Shown here in pieces: positions 1 through 9,201 of a DNA stretch of 64,000 bases. Origin of the DNA: Trebonia sp963759545 (lineage in GTDB: Bacteria; Actinomycetota; Actinomycetes; Streptosporangiales; Streptosporangiaceae); NCBI GenBank assembly GCA_963759545.1, contig CAVXAB010000016.1, positions 16,436 to 80,435 on the forward strand, read 5' to 3'. The notes beneath the pieces were generated by a model. The model had not been told where the DNA came from. It saw only the letters and a program-made list of their open reading frames with translations, and searched no databases. The stretch's first letter is position 1. Each line of letters begins with the position of its first letter. A program made the position numbers and the translations under genes.

Positions 1-1
1 C

Positions 2-43
2 CGCATCCACGTCAACCCGTGGGCCGCCGGGGACGAGGAGTAG
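2..43 (+). CDS. C-terminal end of an unidentified upstream gene (partial)
   Basis: An open frame enters from the left edge and ends RIHVNPWAAGDEE followed by TAG at 41-43. Only 13 residues are visible, so neither the product nor the reality of the gene can be established. The following gene is on the opposite strand, so this frame would be the 3' end of a convergent partner. Confidence 0.25.
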   Translation, partial: RIHVNPWAAGDEE

Positions 44-90
44 AGCGCAGCAGTAGGACGAGCAGGAGTAGCCGGGCGGCGGTAACCCGG

Positions 91-585
91 TCACGGGTTG
101 CCGAGGAGGGTGATCCGGTGACCGATCGAGTTCTCGAACTGCTGCTGGCAGGCATTCTGCGCGGCGGTCGTGGTCGCGCCGTCCAGGCACTTGGCGTACT
201 GCATGTACTGCGACCAGAAGATCAGCAGCCCGGCAAGCGCGAACGCGGAGAACAGGGCGCCGGCCGCGCCGAGCACCACGCTGGCCATGGCCACGCGCGG
301 CCTGCGGGTACCCGCCCGCTTCGCGGCCTTCATGGCAGAGATCGCGAGCACCAGCCCGACCACCGCGACGGCAAGTGCGACCGCGATCACGTACACCGCG
401 CGCTGCAAGTTGCCGATCAACAGCATCGCGATCAGGCTGAGCAGCGCCAGGATCAGCGCCGCCGCCGCACGCTGCTGCAGCGCCGGGGCGGCAGGCGGAA
501 GCTGCGGCCGTGGCGGCGGCGGAAGGAACGGTGACCGGGGCGGGGGCGGTGTTCCCGGCTTCGGGCCGTCGGTAAGTCTGGCCAT
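91..585 (-). CDS. Small proline-rich membrane protein, DUF4190-like
   Basis: 164 residues. The first 35 residues are rich in Pro and Arg and probably cytosolic and disordered. Two hydrophobic stretches follow at about 40-85 (probably two closely spaced segments) and one at about 98-125, with a basic KAAKRAGTRRPR loop between them. The C-terminal tail contains two cysteines (AKCLDG and NACQQQ) and probably lies outside the membrane. This arrangement resembles small DUF4190-type actinobacterial membrane proteins, but no catalytic motif is visible and the function is unknown. It reads convergently with the frame entering from the left and divergently from purN. Confidence 0.7.
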   Translation of the reverse strand: MARLTDGPKPGTPPPPRSPFLPPPPRPQLPPAAPALQQRAAAALILALLSLIAMLLIGNLQRAVYVIAVALAVAVVGLVLAISAMKAAKRAGTRRPRVAMASVVLGAAGALFSAFALAGLLIFWSQYMQYAKCLDGATTTAAQNACQQQFENSIGHRITLLGNP

Positions 586-695
586 CTCACGACTATTCTG
601 CCGTACACCTGAACGCTTTTTATCTTGCCTTCCGCCCGCGGGGTCTGGGTGGCCAGGATCATGAAGGTGAAAAGGGTTCAGTTAGGGTGGCTGCC

Positions 696-1307
696 ATGAA
701 CGCGCGGCTGGTTGTGCTCGTCTCCGGGGCAGGGACGAACCTGCAGGCCCTCATCGACGCGTGCAGCGACCCGAAGTACGGCGCCGCCATCATGGCCGTC
801 GGCGCCGACCGCGACGGCATCGCCGCCCTCGACCGCGCCAAAGCGGCAAATATACCGACGTTCATCACGAAAGTCGGAGACTTCCCAACCAGGGACGCCT
901 GGGACGACGCCCTCGCCGCCGCCTGCGCGGAATATGACCCCGACCTGATCGTCTGCGCCGGGTTCATGAAGCTCGTGGGCAAGGCGTTCCTCGCGCGGTT
1001 CGCGGGCCGCTGCCTGAACACGCACCCGGCGTTGCTACCGTCTTTCCCCGGCATGCACGGTGTGCGGGATGCCCTCGCCTACGGGGTGCGGGTGACGGGC
1101 TGCACGGTGTTCCTCGTGGACGAGGGCGTCGACGCGGGCCCGGTGCTCGCGCAGGCCGCGGTGCCGGTACACGATGACGACGACGAGGCGACGCTGCACG
1201 AGCGGATCAAGGTCGCCGAGCGCGCGCTGCTCGTCGACACGGTCGGCCGGATGGCCCGCGAGGGCTGGTCCGTCAGTGACGACAGGAAGGTAAGGATCGG
1301 CAAGTGA
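696..1307 (+). CDS. purN: Phosphoribosylglycinamide formyltransferase (GART)
   Basis: Transfers a formyl group from 10-formyl-tetrahydrofolate to GAR, the third step of de novo purine synthesis, in the cytosol. The N-terminus LVVLVSGAGTNLQALID is the PurN signature. The formyltransferase core NTHPALLPSFPG supplies the catalytic Asn (about residue 108) and His (about 110), and the Asp lies in VDEGVDAGPVLAQ (about 146). The length of 203 residues is normal. ATG 696 is preferred over GTG 687 because AGGGTGG sits six bases upstream. The stop overlaps the purH start (GTGA), so the pair should be translationally coupled. FolD, encoded just downstream, belongs to the pathway that makes its cofactor. 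Confidence 0.95.
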   Translation: MNARLVVLVSGAGTNLQALIDACSDPKYGAAIMAVGADRDGIAALDRAKAANIPTFITKVGDFPTRDAWDDALAAACAEYDPDLIVCAGFMKLVGKAFLARFAGRCLNTHPALLPSFPGMHGVRDALAYGVRVTGCTVFLVDEGVDAGPVLAQAAVPVHDDDDEATLHERIKVAERALLVDTVGRMAREGWSVSDDRKVRIGK

Positions 1308-2963
1308 CTCGGATTCCGATCAGGCGCGCCCTGGTCAGCGTCTACGACAAGGCCGGCCTGGCCGAACTCGCCAAGGCCCTGCACGAGGCGGGCACGGAGA
1401 TCGTCTCGACCGGCAGCACGGCGCGGACCATCGAGCAGGCGGGCATCCCCGTCACCAAGGTCGAGGAGCTCACCGGCTTCCCCGAGTGCCTCGACGGCCG
1501 GGTCAAGACCCTGCACCCGCGCGTGCACGCCGGCCTGCTCGCGGACACGATGAACCCCGACCACAACCAGCAGCTCACGGACCTCGGCATCGCGCCGTTC
1601 CAGCTCCTGGTGTCCAACCTGTACCCGTTCGAGCAGACCGTGGCTTCTGGCGCGGACGACAGCGAGATCATCGAGCAGATCGACATCGGCGGTCCCGCGA
1701 TGGTCCGCGCCGCGGCGAAGAACCACGGCAGCGTCGCGGTCGTGACCAGCCCCGCACAGTACGGCGACGTCCTGGCGGCCATCGCGGACAACGGCTTCAC
1801 GCTGGAGCAGCGCCGCCGCCTCGCGGCACAGGCCTACGCGCACACCGCCGCCTACGACGCCGCGGTGTCCTCCTGGTTCGCCGCCAGCTACGCCCCGGAC
1901 GAGGTTGCGCGGGAGACCGGCTGGCCCGACCTGATCGCCCAGGTCTGGACGCGTTCCGACGCGCTGCGCTACGGCGAGAACCCGCACCAGAAGGCGGCAA
2001 TATACAAGTCAAGGTCAACATCAGGATCATCCCGAACGGAGGCGGCTGACTCTGGCGGCGCCACCGCTGATCCTGGTATCGCCAATGCCGAAGTCCTGCA
2101 CGGCAAGGCCATGTCCTACAACAACTACGTCGACGCGGACTCCGCCCGCCGGGCCGCCTACGACTTCGCGGAGCCGTGCGTCGCGATCATCAAGCACTCC
2201 AACCCGTGCGGTATCGCGATCGGCACCAACATCGCCGCCGCGCACGCCAAGGCGCTGGCCTGCGACCCGCTGTCCGCCTACGGCGGCGTGGTCGCGGCCA
2301 ACAGCGCGGTGACCGACGCGATGGCCGACCAGATCATCGACGGGTTCGCCGAGGTGGTGATCGCGCCGGACTTCGACCCGGCGGCGGTCGAGATCCTGGC
2401 GGGCAAGTGGAAGAACATCCGGCTGCTCCGCTGCGCCCCGCCGCCCTGGGCAGCGAGCGGGCGTGACGCAGGAAGCCGAAACTCGTTCTGGATCACCTGA
2501 CTTTGAATTCCGTCCGGTCACCGGCGGGATGCTCGCGCAGACCTGGGACCGCGTCGACGCGCCGGGCGACGACCCGGCGAACTGGGAGCTCAAGACGGGG
2601 CAGGCGGCCGACGCCGCGACCCTGGCCGACCTGGCGTTCGCGTGGCGGGCGTGCCGCGCGGTCAAGTCCAACGCCATCCTGCTCGCCGCGGACGGCGCGT
2701 CGGTCGGCGTGGGCATGGGACAGGTGAACCGGGTCGACTCCGCGCGGCTGGCTGTGGCCAGAGCCGGAAATCGGGCCGCCGGTTCTGTGGCCGCGTCGGA
2801 CGCGTATTTCCCGTTCCCTGACGGTTTCGAGATACTGGCCGAGGCGGGTGTCCGCGCGGTGGCAGAACCGGGCGGCTCCATCCGTGACGAAGGCGTGATC
2901 GACGCCGCGCGAAAGGCTGGCGTCACGCTGTACTTCACGGGTGTCCGGCACTTCTACCACTGA
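1304..2963 (+). CDS. purH: Bifunctional AICAR formyltransferase/IMP cyclohydrolase, frame-shifted in this sequence
   Basis: Catalyses the last two steps of IMP synthesis. The N-terminal MGS-like IMP cyclohydrolase domain runs from RRALVSVYDKAGL to about residue 200. The AICAR transformylase domain carries LRYGENPHQKAAIY, the active-site block IIKHSNPCGIAIG and, in a second frame, FEFRPVTGGMLAQ, SDAYFPFPDG and the closing VTLYFTGVRHFYH. The frame moves +1 between about 2431 and 2460, near a CCCC run: upstream ends KNIRLLRC, downstream resumes before DFEFRPVTGG. Both halves are well conserved and no decay is seen, so an extra base in the sequence is more likely than a dead gene. About 20 low-complexity residues (SRSTSGSSRTEAADSGG) are inserted in frame between the two domains, in DNA less G+C-rich than its surroundings. 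The start overlaps the purN stop. Confidence 0.92.
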
Positions 2964-2968
2964 GGGGC

Positions 2969-3075
2969 GGCGAGCGAGCCTGGCGAGCGAGGTCGGCGAG
3001 CGAGCCTTGGTTTGTAGGCGAGCGGGACAGCGCAGGGTTTTTAGGCGAGCGGCTAGCCAGGGTTTTAGGCGAGCG
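2969..3075 (+). repeat. Six spaced copies of GGCGAGCG between purH and folD
   Basis: GGCGAGCG begins at 2969, 2982, 2995, 3017, 3044 and 3068. The last three lie in longer, roughly 25-bp imperfect tandem units of the form TAGGCGAGCGG...GGTTTT. The array fills almost all of the 121-bp space between the purH stop and the folD start. No protein explains it; function unknown. Confidence 0.8.
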
Positions 3076-3084
3076 GGAGGCAGC

Positions 3085-3939
3085 GTGACTGCGCAGATTC
3101 TGGACGGCAAGGCGACCGCGGCGGCGGTCAAGGCGGACCTGAAGGAGCGCGTGGCCGCGCTCGCCGCGCGGGGCATCGTGCCCGGGCTCGGCACGATCCT
3201 GGTCGGCGACGACCCGGGGTCGCGCTCCTACGTGGCGGGCAAGCACCGCGACTGCGCGCAGGTGGGCATCGCCTCGATCCGCCGCGACCTGCCCGCCTCG
3301 GCCTCGCAAGCGCAGGTGGAGGAGGCCGTGGCGGAGCTGAACGAGGATCCGGCCTGCACCGGGTACATCGTGCAGCTGCCGCTGCCGCGCGGGCTCGACG
3401 AGCTGGCCGTGCTGAACCTGATCGACCCGGCGAAGGACGCGGACGGGCTGCACCCGGTCAACCTCGGCAAGCTCGTGCTCAATGAGAAGGCGCCGCTGCC
3501 CTGCACGCCGCACGGCATCGTGGTGCTGCTGCGGCGCTACGGCGTCGAGCTTGCCGGGGCGGAGGTCACGGTGATCGGCCGCGGGATCACGGTGGGACGC
3601 GCGCTCGGCCTGCTGCTGACCCGCAAGTCGGAGAACTCGACCGTGACTTCGTGCCACACCGGGACCAAGGACCTTACCGCGCACACGCGCGCCGCCGATA
3701 TCGTCGTAGTGGCGGCCGGGCGGGCCGGCCTGCTCACCGCAGACATGGTCAAGCCCGGCGCGGCGGTGCTCGACGTGGGCATCACCAGGACTGACGCCGG
3801 ACTTGTCGGTGACGTCGCGCCGGACGTGGCTTCGGTCGCGGCATGGGTCGCGCCGAACCCCGGCGGGGTGGGGCCGATGACCCGCGCGATGCTCCTCGCT
3901 AATGTGGTGGAGACAGCCGAGCGCGCTGTGCACGCTTAG
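3085..3939 (+). CDS. folD: Methylenetetrahydrofolate dehydrogenase/cyclohydrolase FolD
   Basis: Interconverts 5,10-methylene-THF and 10-formyl-THF, the donor used by PurN and PurH. The protein has 284 residues, normal for FolD. Visible blocks are SRSYVAGKHRDCAQVGI, which includes the Lys of the KxxxC-type active site, IVQLPLPRGLD, DADGLHPVNLGKL, the dinucleotide-binding VIGRGITVGRALGLLL and the closing PNPGGVGPMTRAMLL. GTG 3085 is chosen because the family's N-terminus (AQILDGKATAAAVKADL) starts there; the frame is open further upstream but that part is repeat. The gene lies 121 bp behind purH and may share its transcript. Confidence 0.95.
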   Translation: MTAQILDGKATAAAVKADLKERVAALAARGIVPGLGTILVGDDPGSRSYVAGKHRDCAQVGIASIRRDLPASASQAQVEEAVAELNEDPACTGYIVQLPLPRGLDELAVLNLIDPAKDADGLHPVNLGKLVLNEKAPLPCTPHGIVVLLRRYGVELAGAEVTVIGRGITVGRALGLLLTRKSENSTVTSCHTGTKDLTAHTRAADIVVVAAGRAGLLTADMVKPGAAVLDVGITRTDAGLVGDVAPDVASVAAWVAPNPGGVGPMTRAMLLANVVETAERAVHA

Positions 3940-3967
3940 TCCCTGTCCCGCTCCGCGGAACAGGGAC
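3939..3967 (+). terminator. Possible hairpin terminator after folD
   Basis: GTCCCTGT (3939-3946) pairs with ACAGGGAC (3960-3967). The loop contains the palindrome TCCGCGGA. It sits directly on the folD stop, ahead of the etf genes. There is no T-run, so it would be a weak, actinobacterial-style terminator. Confidence 0.45.
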
Positions 3968-4045
3968 GGGCAGCGCTGCTACTGGCGAGTAACATAGGCT
4001 TCGTTGGCGAAGTCGTACGCACGCAGGAAAGGGCAGCGTTGTCCC

Positions 4046-4824
4046 ATGAATATCGTCGTCTGCATGAAGCAGGTGCCTGATACCGCGGTTGAGCGCACGC
4101 TCACCCGGTGAGGGCACGCTGGACCGGGCCTCGCTTGACGGGCTGATCAACGAGCTCGATGAGTACGCGATCGAGGAGGGCCTGAAGATCGCGGAGGCGC
4201 ACGGCGGCGAGGTGACGATCTTGTCGATGGGCCCGGGCAAGGCGTCGGAGTCGATCCGCAAGGCGCTGTCGATGGGCGCGGGCAAGGCCGTGCACGTGAC
4301 CGACGACGGCCTGGCGGGCTCGGACGCGCTCGCGACGTCGGCGGCGCTGGCCGCGGCGCTCCAGCAGATCGGGTTCGACCTGGTCATCCTCGGGTTCTGA
4401 GTCGACCGACGCGCGGACGGGAGTGGTGCCGGCGATGCTGGCCGAGCGCCTCGGGGTGCCGCAGCTGACGCTCGCGTCGAAGGTGGACATCTCCGGTTCT
4501 GACGTGACGATCCGGCGGGTGACCGACGACGGGTACGCGGTGGTGTCCGGGTCGCTGCCGGCGGTGGTGTCGGTGGTGGAGAAGATCAACGAGCCGCGGT
4601 ACCCGACGTTCAAGGGGATCATGGCGGCGAAGAAGAAGCCGGTGCAGACGCTGACCCTGGCCGACCTGTCCCTTGACGCTTCGGCGGTGGGGCTGGCGGG
4701 CGCGGCCTCGTGGGTGAATGACTTCGCGGCGCGCCCGCCGCGGCAGGCCGGGGTGATCGTGAAGGACGACGGGGACGGCGGCACGAAGGCGGCCGGGTTC
4801 CTCGCCGAGCGGAAGTTCATCTAG
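4046..4824 (+). CDS. etfB: Electron transfer flavoprotein beta subunit, two frame shifts in this sequence
   Basis: With EtfA it carries electrons from acyl-CoA dehydrogenases to the respiratory chain. The protein starts MNIVVCMKQVPDTAVERTLT at ATG 4046. The frame then shifts +1 near 4103-4110 (CCC run) into GEGTLDRASLDGLINELDEY, and again +1 near 4395-4397 (GGG run) into SESTDARTGVVPAMLAERLG. Together the pieces give a normal EtfB of about 258 residues with the AMP-binding ETF signature region, ending in TKAAGFLAERKFI. Both breaks are single extra bases in short G/C runs inside conserved sequence, so a sequencing artefact is the best reading. etfA begins 15 bp after the stop, so the two form an operon. 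Confidence 0.9.
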
Positions 4825-4839
4825 AGAGGACTGGGTTAC

Positions 4840-5812
4840 ATGGCTGAGGTACTGGTCCTCGCGGAGCACACCGCTGACGGCGAGGTCAAGAAGGTGACGC
4901 TGGAGCTGCTGACCGCCGCGCGGCGGCTGGGCTCCCCGTCGGTGGTGTGGACGGGCCCGGGCGCGGACGCGGGGGCGGCGCGGCTGGCGGAGTACGGCGC
5001 GGAGAAGGTGTACGTCGCCGACTCGCCCGACTTCGACTCCTACGTGGTGGCGCCGGCGGCGGAACTGCTCGCGCAGCTGGTCGCGTCGGTGTCGCCGGCC
5101 GCGGTGCTGGTCGCCGGGACGACCGAGGGCAAGGAGATCGCGGGGCGGCTGGCGGTCAAGACCGGGTCCGGGGTGCTGATCGACGCGGTGAACGTGACCG
5201 CGGGCGAGGACGGTGCGCCGGTGGCGGAGCAGCCGAACTTCGGCGGCGCGATCACCGTGCACTCCACCGTCAGGGCGGGAACCCCCATCATCGCGGTGCG
5301 GCCCAACGCCATCTCCGCTGAGGCGGCGGCCGGCGCGGCGGCCGTCGAGGCCGTTTCCTTCGCCGCCTCCGACGCGGCCAAGGGGGCGTCGGTTACCGAG
5401 CACGTGGTGGCGCCCAAGGGTGAGCGGCCCGGAGCTGACCGAGGCGCAGATCGTGGTCTCCGGCGGGCGGGGCACCGGCTCTGAGGACGGCTTCAAGATC
5501 ATCGAGAAGCTGGCCGACGCGCTCGGCGCGGCGGTCGGCGCGTCCCGCGCGGTCACCGACGCCGGCTGGTACCCGCACCAGTTCCAGGTCGGGCAGACCG
5601 GCAAGACCGTCTCCCCGCAGCTGTACATGGCGGTAGGGATCTCCGGCGCGATCCAGCACCGGGCCGGGATGCAGACCTCCAAGACGATCGTCGCGGTCAA
5701 CAAGGACCCCGAGGCGCCGATCTTCGAGATCGCCGACTACGGCGTCGTCGGCGACCTGTTCACCGTCGTCCCCCAGCTCCTCGAAGAAATCACCAAGCAC
5801 AAGGGGATGTAA
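4840..5812 (+). CDS. etfA: Electron transfer flavoprotein alpha subunit, one frame shift in this sequence
   Basis: FAD-binding partner of EtfB. The N-terminal domain reads MAEVLVLAEHTADGEVKKVT at ATG 4840, preceded by AGAGAGGA. The C-terminal FAD domain has LTEAQIVVSGGRGTGS, SRAVTDAGWYPHQFQ, QVGQTGKTVSPQLYMAVGIS, GAIQHRAGMQTSKTI and a final IADYGVVGDLFTVVPQLLEE. The frame changes by +1 at about 5416-5421, where AAGGGTGAGC should probably be AAGGTGAGC, turning KGERPG into KVSGPELTEA. Apart from this extra G, the roughly 323-residue protein is complete and well conserved. Confidence 0.9.
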
Positions 5813-5898
5813 GCCCGGGATGTAAGCCCTTCCCCCTGGACATTGCCCCGCCCAGCGGGTGCTGAGTCATGGGCACAATCAAGATCAAAATCCAAGAC

Positions 5899-5926
5899 TT
5901 GAGCGGGCGCGGCGCTCGGCTAGGCT
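5899..5926 (+). promoter_or_regulatory. Promoter of the cysteine desulfurase gene
   Basis: TTGAGC (5899-5904) and TAGGCT (5921-5926) are separated by 16 bp, a good fit to an actinobacterial vegetative promoter. Transcription would start only a few bases before ATG 5937, giving a nearly leaderless mRNA. Confidence 0.55.
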
Positions 5927-5936
5927 TAACGGTGCG

Positions 5937-7121
5937 ATGAGTACTAACCCGGTTACCTACCTTGACCATGCCGCGACAACGCCGATGTTGCCTGAGGCCA
6001 TCGCTGCGATGACCGAAGAGATGGCACAAGTCGGTAACCCCTCGTCGCTGCACAGCGCGGGGCGGCGTGCTCGCCGCGTCGTTGAAGAGTCGCGGGAGCA
6101 GCTTGCCGAGGTGTTCGGTGCGCGGGCTTCCGAGGTGGTTTTCACTAGCGGGGGCACCGAGGCGGACAACCTGGCCGTCAAGGGACTGTTCTGGGCTCGT
6201 CGCTACTTGGATGAGCGCCGGCTGCGGGTGCTGACGACGGCGATCGAGCACCACGCCGTGTTCGACTCGGTGCGCTGGCTCGGCACCGCGCACGGCGCCT
6301 GTGCGGACTGGCTCGCCGTGGACGCGCTCGGTCTCGTTTCCCCCGACGTCCTTTATGGCGCGCTGGCCGCCGACCCGACTTCCGCCGCCCTGGTCAGCGT
6401 GATGTGGGCGAACAACGAGATAGGCGCCGTGGAGCCGATCGCCGAGTTGGCGGCCGTGGCGCATGAGTTCGGAGTGCCGTTCCACACCGACGCGGTCCAG
6501 GCGGCGGCGCAACTGCCGGTGGACTTCGCCGCCTCCGGCGCGGACGCGATGACCGTCACCGCGCACAAGCTAGGCGGCCCGATCGGGGTCGGCGCCCTGA
6601 TCCTCGGCAAAGGCCTTTCCCCTGTCCCCGTGCTGCACGGCGGCGGCCAGGAGCGCGACATCAGGTCGGGCACCCTGGACACGCCGGCGATCAGGGCGTT
6701 CGCGGTCGCGGCGACGATCAGCGCGGAGCGGCGCTCGCTAGAAACCAAGCGGATCGCGGCCCTCCGCGACGACCTGATCCGCCAGGTGCTGCTCGCGGTG
6801 CCGGACGCCGCACTCAACGGCCCGCCACCCGGTCCGGACCGGCTGCCAGGCAACGCCCACTTCTCGTTCCCCGGCTGCGAGGGCGACGCTCTGCTCCTGC
6901 TGCTCGACGCCAAGGGCATCGCCTGCTCCACCGGCTCCGCCTGCACCGCGGGCGTGGCCGAGCCAAGTCACGTCCTGCTCGCGATGGGCGCCGACGACGC
7001 GCGGGCCCGTGGCTCGCTCCGGTTCTCCCTCGGCCACACGACGACTCAGGCTGACGTGGACGCGCTGGGGCGTGCGATCGGCGAGGCCGCCGCCCGCGCC
7101 CGCCGCGCCGCCGCCCACTAA
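5937..7121 (+). CDS. Cysteine desulfurase, IscS/NifS type (class V aminotransferase fold)
   Basis: PLP enzyme that removes sulfur from cysteine as an enzyme-bound persulfide. The 394-residue protein begins MSTNPVTYLDHAATTPMLPE, the family's N-terminal signature. The PLP lysine is in TVTAHKLGGPIGVGAL (about K211). The persulfide cysteine is in the C-terminal loop CSTGSACTAG (C330 or, by analogy with IscS, C336). Other conserved blocks are FTSGGTEADNLAVKG and VSVMWANNEIGAVEPI. The frame is open upstream, but the family alignment and the promoter support ATG 5937. mnmA follows at 7.6 kb, so the sulfur most likely goes to tRNA 2-thiouridine synthesis and possibly Fe-S clusters. Confidence 0.95.
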   Translation: MSTNPVTYLDHAATTPMLPEAIAAMTEEMAQVGNPSSLHSAGRRARRVVEESREQLAEVFGARASEVVFTSGGTEADNLAVKGLFWARRYLDERRLRVLTTAIEHHAVFDSVRWLGTAHGACADWLAVDALGLVSPDVLYGALAADPTSAALVSVMWANNEIGAVEPIAELAAVAHEFGVPFHTDAVQAAAQLPVDFAASGADAMTVTAHKLGGPIGVGALILGKGLSPVPVLHGGGQERDIRSGTLDTPAIRAFAVAATISAERRSLETKRIAALRDDLIRQVLLAVPDAALNGPPPGPDRLPGNAHFSFPGCEGDALLLLLDAKGIACSTGSACTAGVAEPSHVLLAMGADDARARGSLRFSLGHTTTQADVDALGRAIGEAAARARRAAAH

Positions 7122-7296
7122 CCAAGCCCGCCGCGCCGCCGCGCCGCCGCCCGCCGCCGCCCGCTGACCAGCCCGCGTCGGCCCGCTGACTACCCCGCCG
7201 CGTACCCGCCGCCGCCGCCTGCTGGCTAGCCCGCCGCGCCGCCGCCTGCTGCCCGCCGCGCTGCCGCTCCGCCCGCGCCCGCTGACCACCCCGCCG
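7122..7296. repeat. CCG/GCC-rich low-complexity stretch
   Basis: Almost entirely GCC/CCG triplets with imperfect repeats built on CCCGCTGACNANCCCG. The open frames across it are compositional artefacts. With the palindromic element that follows it fills the 520-bp space between the cysteine desulfurase and mnmA. Confidence 0.6.
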
Positions 7297-7372
7297 TTTG
7301 CCGACCAAGATGTGGGATGCTCCGGCCCCTCCGAGCCAATGCCGTCGACTTAGGCGCCCATGGGCTGGCGCC

Positions 7373-7581
7373 GGGCCCGCGCGTGCCCGTTTCGTCCGGG
7401 TTGTCCCGCTGGCGCCACCGCCCAGACCATGATCATGTGGATTCCGCAGCTTATTTGCTGCGGAATCCACATGAAAAGCGAAATCCCTGTCGATCACGCC
7501 CACCCGGCGCGCGGGCGCCGCACCTCAGCCCGCTCAACGCCCTCACGCTCACCACGCACCACTTAAGCCCTCTCACGGCAT
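7373..7581 (+). repeat. Dispersed palindromic element, copy 1
   Basis: First of three copies (others at 40510-40725 and, inverted, 62947-63172). Conserved left end GGGCCCGCG, then a CCGTTTCGTCCG box, a central hairpin, the box CGAAATCCCTGTCGATCA, and right end ACGGCAT. In this copy the hairpin arms are CATGTGGATTCCGCAGC (7434-7450) and its exact complement (7457-7473) around the loop TTATTT. The element lies 60 bp upstream of mnmA. Identity is at the DNA level across the whole element. Function unknown. Confidence 0.85.
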
Positions 7582-7640
7582 TGCCTTCTGAGGGCCAGAA
7601 GCATCCCACGTAAGCACCCGGGAGCGCCGGATACCCTGGA

Positions 7641-8714
7641 ATGGCTATGGGGCTTAGGGTTCTTGCCGCCATGTCGGGCGGCGTTGACTCCGCAACCGCG
7701 GCGGCACGCGCGGTCGACGCCGGTCACGAGGTGACCGGCGTCCATCTGGCGCTGTCGTCGAATCCGCAGTCCTACCGGACCGGGGCACGCGGCTGCTGCA
7801 CGATCGAGGACGCCCGCGACGCCCGCCGCGCCGCCGACGTGATCGGCATCCCGTTCTACGTCTGGGACATGGCCGAGCGGTTCGCCCGCGACGTGGTCGA
7901 CGACTTCGTCGCCGAGTACGCGGCGGGCCGGACACCCAACCCGTGCCTGCGCTGCAACGAAAAGATCAAGTTCGAGGCGGTACTCGACCGGGCCCTCGCC
8001 CTCGGCTTCGACGCGGTCTGCACCGGCCACTACGCGCAGGTCTCCGACGGCGCGCTGCAGCGGGCCGTCGACCCGGGCAAGGACCAGTCCTACGTCCTCG
8101 CGGTCCTGAACAAGGACCAGATCGCCCACGCGATGTTCCCCCTGGGCGACACGCCCAAGTCGGAGGTCCGCGAGGAGGCCCGCTCCCGCGGCCTGCTCGT
8201 CGCCGACAAGCCCGACAGCCACGACGTCTGCTTCATCGCCGACGGCGACACCCGCGGCTTCCTGTCCCGCAAGCTCGGCTCGGCCCCAGGCACGATCGTC
8301 GACCAGGACGGCGCGGTCCTCGGCGCTCACGAAGGCGTCCACGGCTTCACCATCGGCCAGCGCAAGGGCCTGCACCTGGACCGTCCCGCCCCCGACGGCA
8401 ACCCCCGCTACGTGCTGTCCATCGAGCCGGTGTCGAACACGGTAACCGTCGGCCCCGCCGACGCCCTCGGCGTCCGCGAGATCACCGCGATCCGCCCGGT
8501 CTGGACCGGCTGCGAGCCCCCGCTAACCCCGATCGAGTGCACGGTCCAACTCCGCGCCCACGGCGAGGTCCACCCCTGCACGGCGCAGGTGTCCGGCGAC
8601 GAACTGCACATCTACCTCAGCGACCAAGCCCGGGGCGTGGCCGCGGGCCAGGCCGCCGTCCTCTATAGCGGCGACACGGTCCTGGGCAGCGCGACCATCG
8701 CCGCCACCCGCTGA
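7641..8714 (+). CDS. mnmA: tRNA-specific 2-thiouridylase MnmA
   Basis: ATP-dependent thiolation of U34 in Lys, Glu and Gln tRNAs. The PP-loop is VLAAMSGGVDSATAAARA. The two catalytic cysteines are in NPCLRCNEKIKF (C102) and DSHDVCFIADG (C197), close to the E. coli positions. Other MnmA blocks include CTGHYAQ, DQSYVLAVL, GFTIGQRKGLH and PRYVLSIEP. The length of 357 residues is normal. ATG 7641 and ATG 7647 are both possible; TACCCT at 7632-7637 suggests a leaderless start at one of them. The upstream cysteine desulfurase is the likely sulfur source. Confidence 0.95.
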   Translation: MAMGLRVLAAMSGGVDSATAAARAVDAGHEVTGVHLALSSNPQSYRTGARGCCTIEDARDARRAADVIGIPFYVWDMAERFARDVVDDFVAEYAAGRTPNPCLRCNEKIKFEAVLDRALALGFDAVCTGHYAQVSDGALQRAVDPGKDQSYVLAVLNKDQIAHAMFPLGDTPKSEVREEARSRGLLVADKPDSHDVCFIADGDTRGFLSRKLGSAPGTIVDQDGAVLGAHEGVHGFTIGQRKGLHLDRPAPDGNPRYVLSIEPVSNTVTVGPADALGVREITAIRPVWTGCEPPLTPIECTVQLRAHGEVHPCTAQVSGDELHIYLSDQARGVAAGQAAVLYSGDTVLGSATIAATR

Positions 8715-9201
8715 GCTCGCGTCGCTTCGACGGCAGCGGAACTCTACTGTGCCCGCAACTGCCCGCGGAAAGGCGAATGCCGACGGTGAACGGCGTCGGT
8801 GAACTATCCGAGAGAACCACGCGCAGCCCGGCGCGGTGATGGGACTCCGCCGGCGGCGAAGGGGCTGGATCCTGCCGTTAAATACTCACCCCAGTGAGAA
8901 AGACACCGATCACGGAAAAGGGGAAGAATTGAGCCATCGCGGCTGGATTGACGATTGAGAACTTTAGCGCCTAACGTGAATGAACAACAGCGTGTGCTCA
9001 AGCGCCGTCACAGACGGTTCCGGGCGGAATCAAAAATTTAGCTGTCCAGCGCGGTCGCCCCCAAGCCGCGTCTCGGCGCGCCTAGCAGGCAAAACCCTGC
9101 GCCGGCAGATCACTCCACCGCGGCCGCTAGGTGAAGACCTGGCGACGACGATAATCGGGCACTGGTCGCCGTGCCGCTCGCGCTTTAGCATCGCAATAAC
9201 T
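8715..9201. other. Intergenic stretch between mnmA and the MFS gene
   Basis: 487 bp with no convincing gene. The frame of the MFS gene is open from 8980 but its translation there lacks any family similarity. G+C falls between about 8870 and 9000. A small inverted repeat CTCAC/GTGAG lies at 8885-8898 and GGTGAAC is directly repeated before it. This is the left boundary of the accessory block. Confidence 0.4.

Noticed and set aside
2431..2460. Programmed +1 frameshifting in purH and similar breaks
   Set aside because: No slippery motif with a stop codon or stimulatory structure is shared between the breaks, and they occur in many unrelated genes; read errors explain them better.
7400..7503. 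Peptide of the form DRDFxFHVDSAAxKLRNPHDHG encoded by each palindromic element
   Set aside because: The same peptide appears in all three copies, but conservation covers non-coding parts equally and the frames around it differ, so the identity is explained by the DNA repeat.
8980..9201. Extended N-terminus of the MFS transporter
   Set aside because: The 74 upstream residues are not hydrophobic or family-like; Fsr-type proteins begin near ATG 9202.
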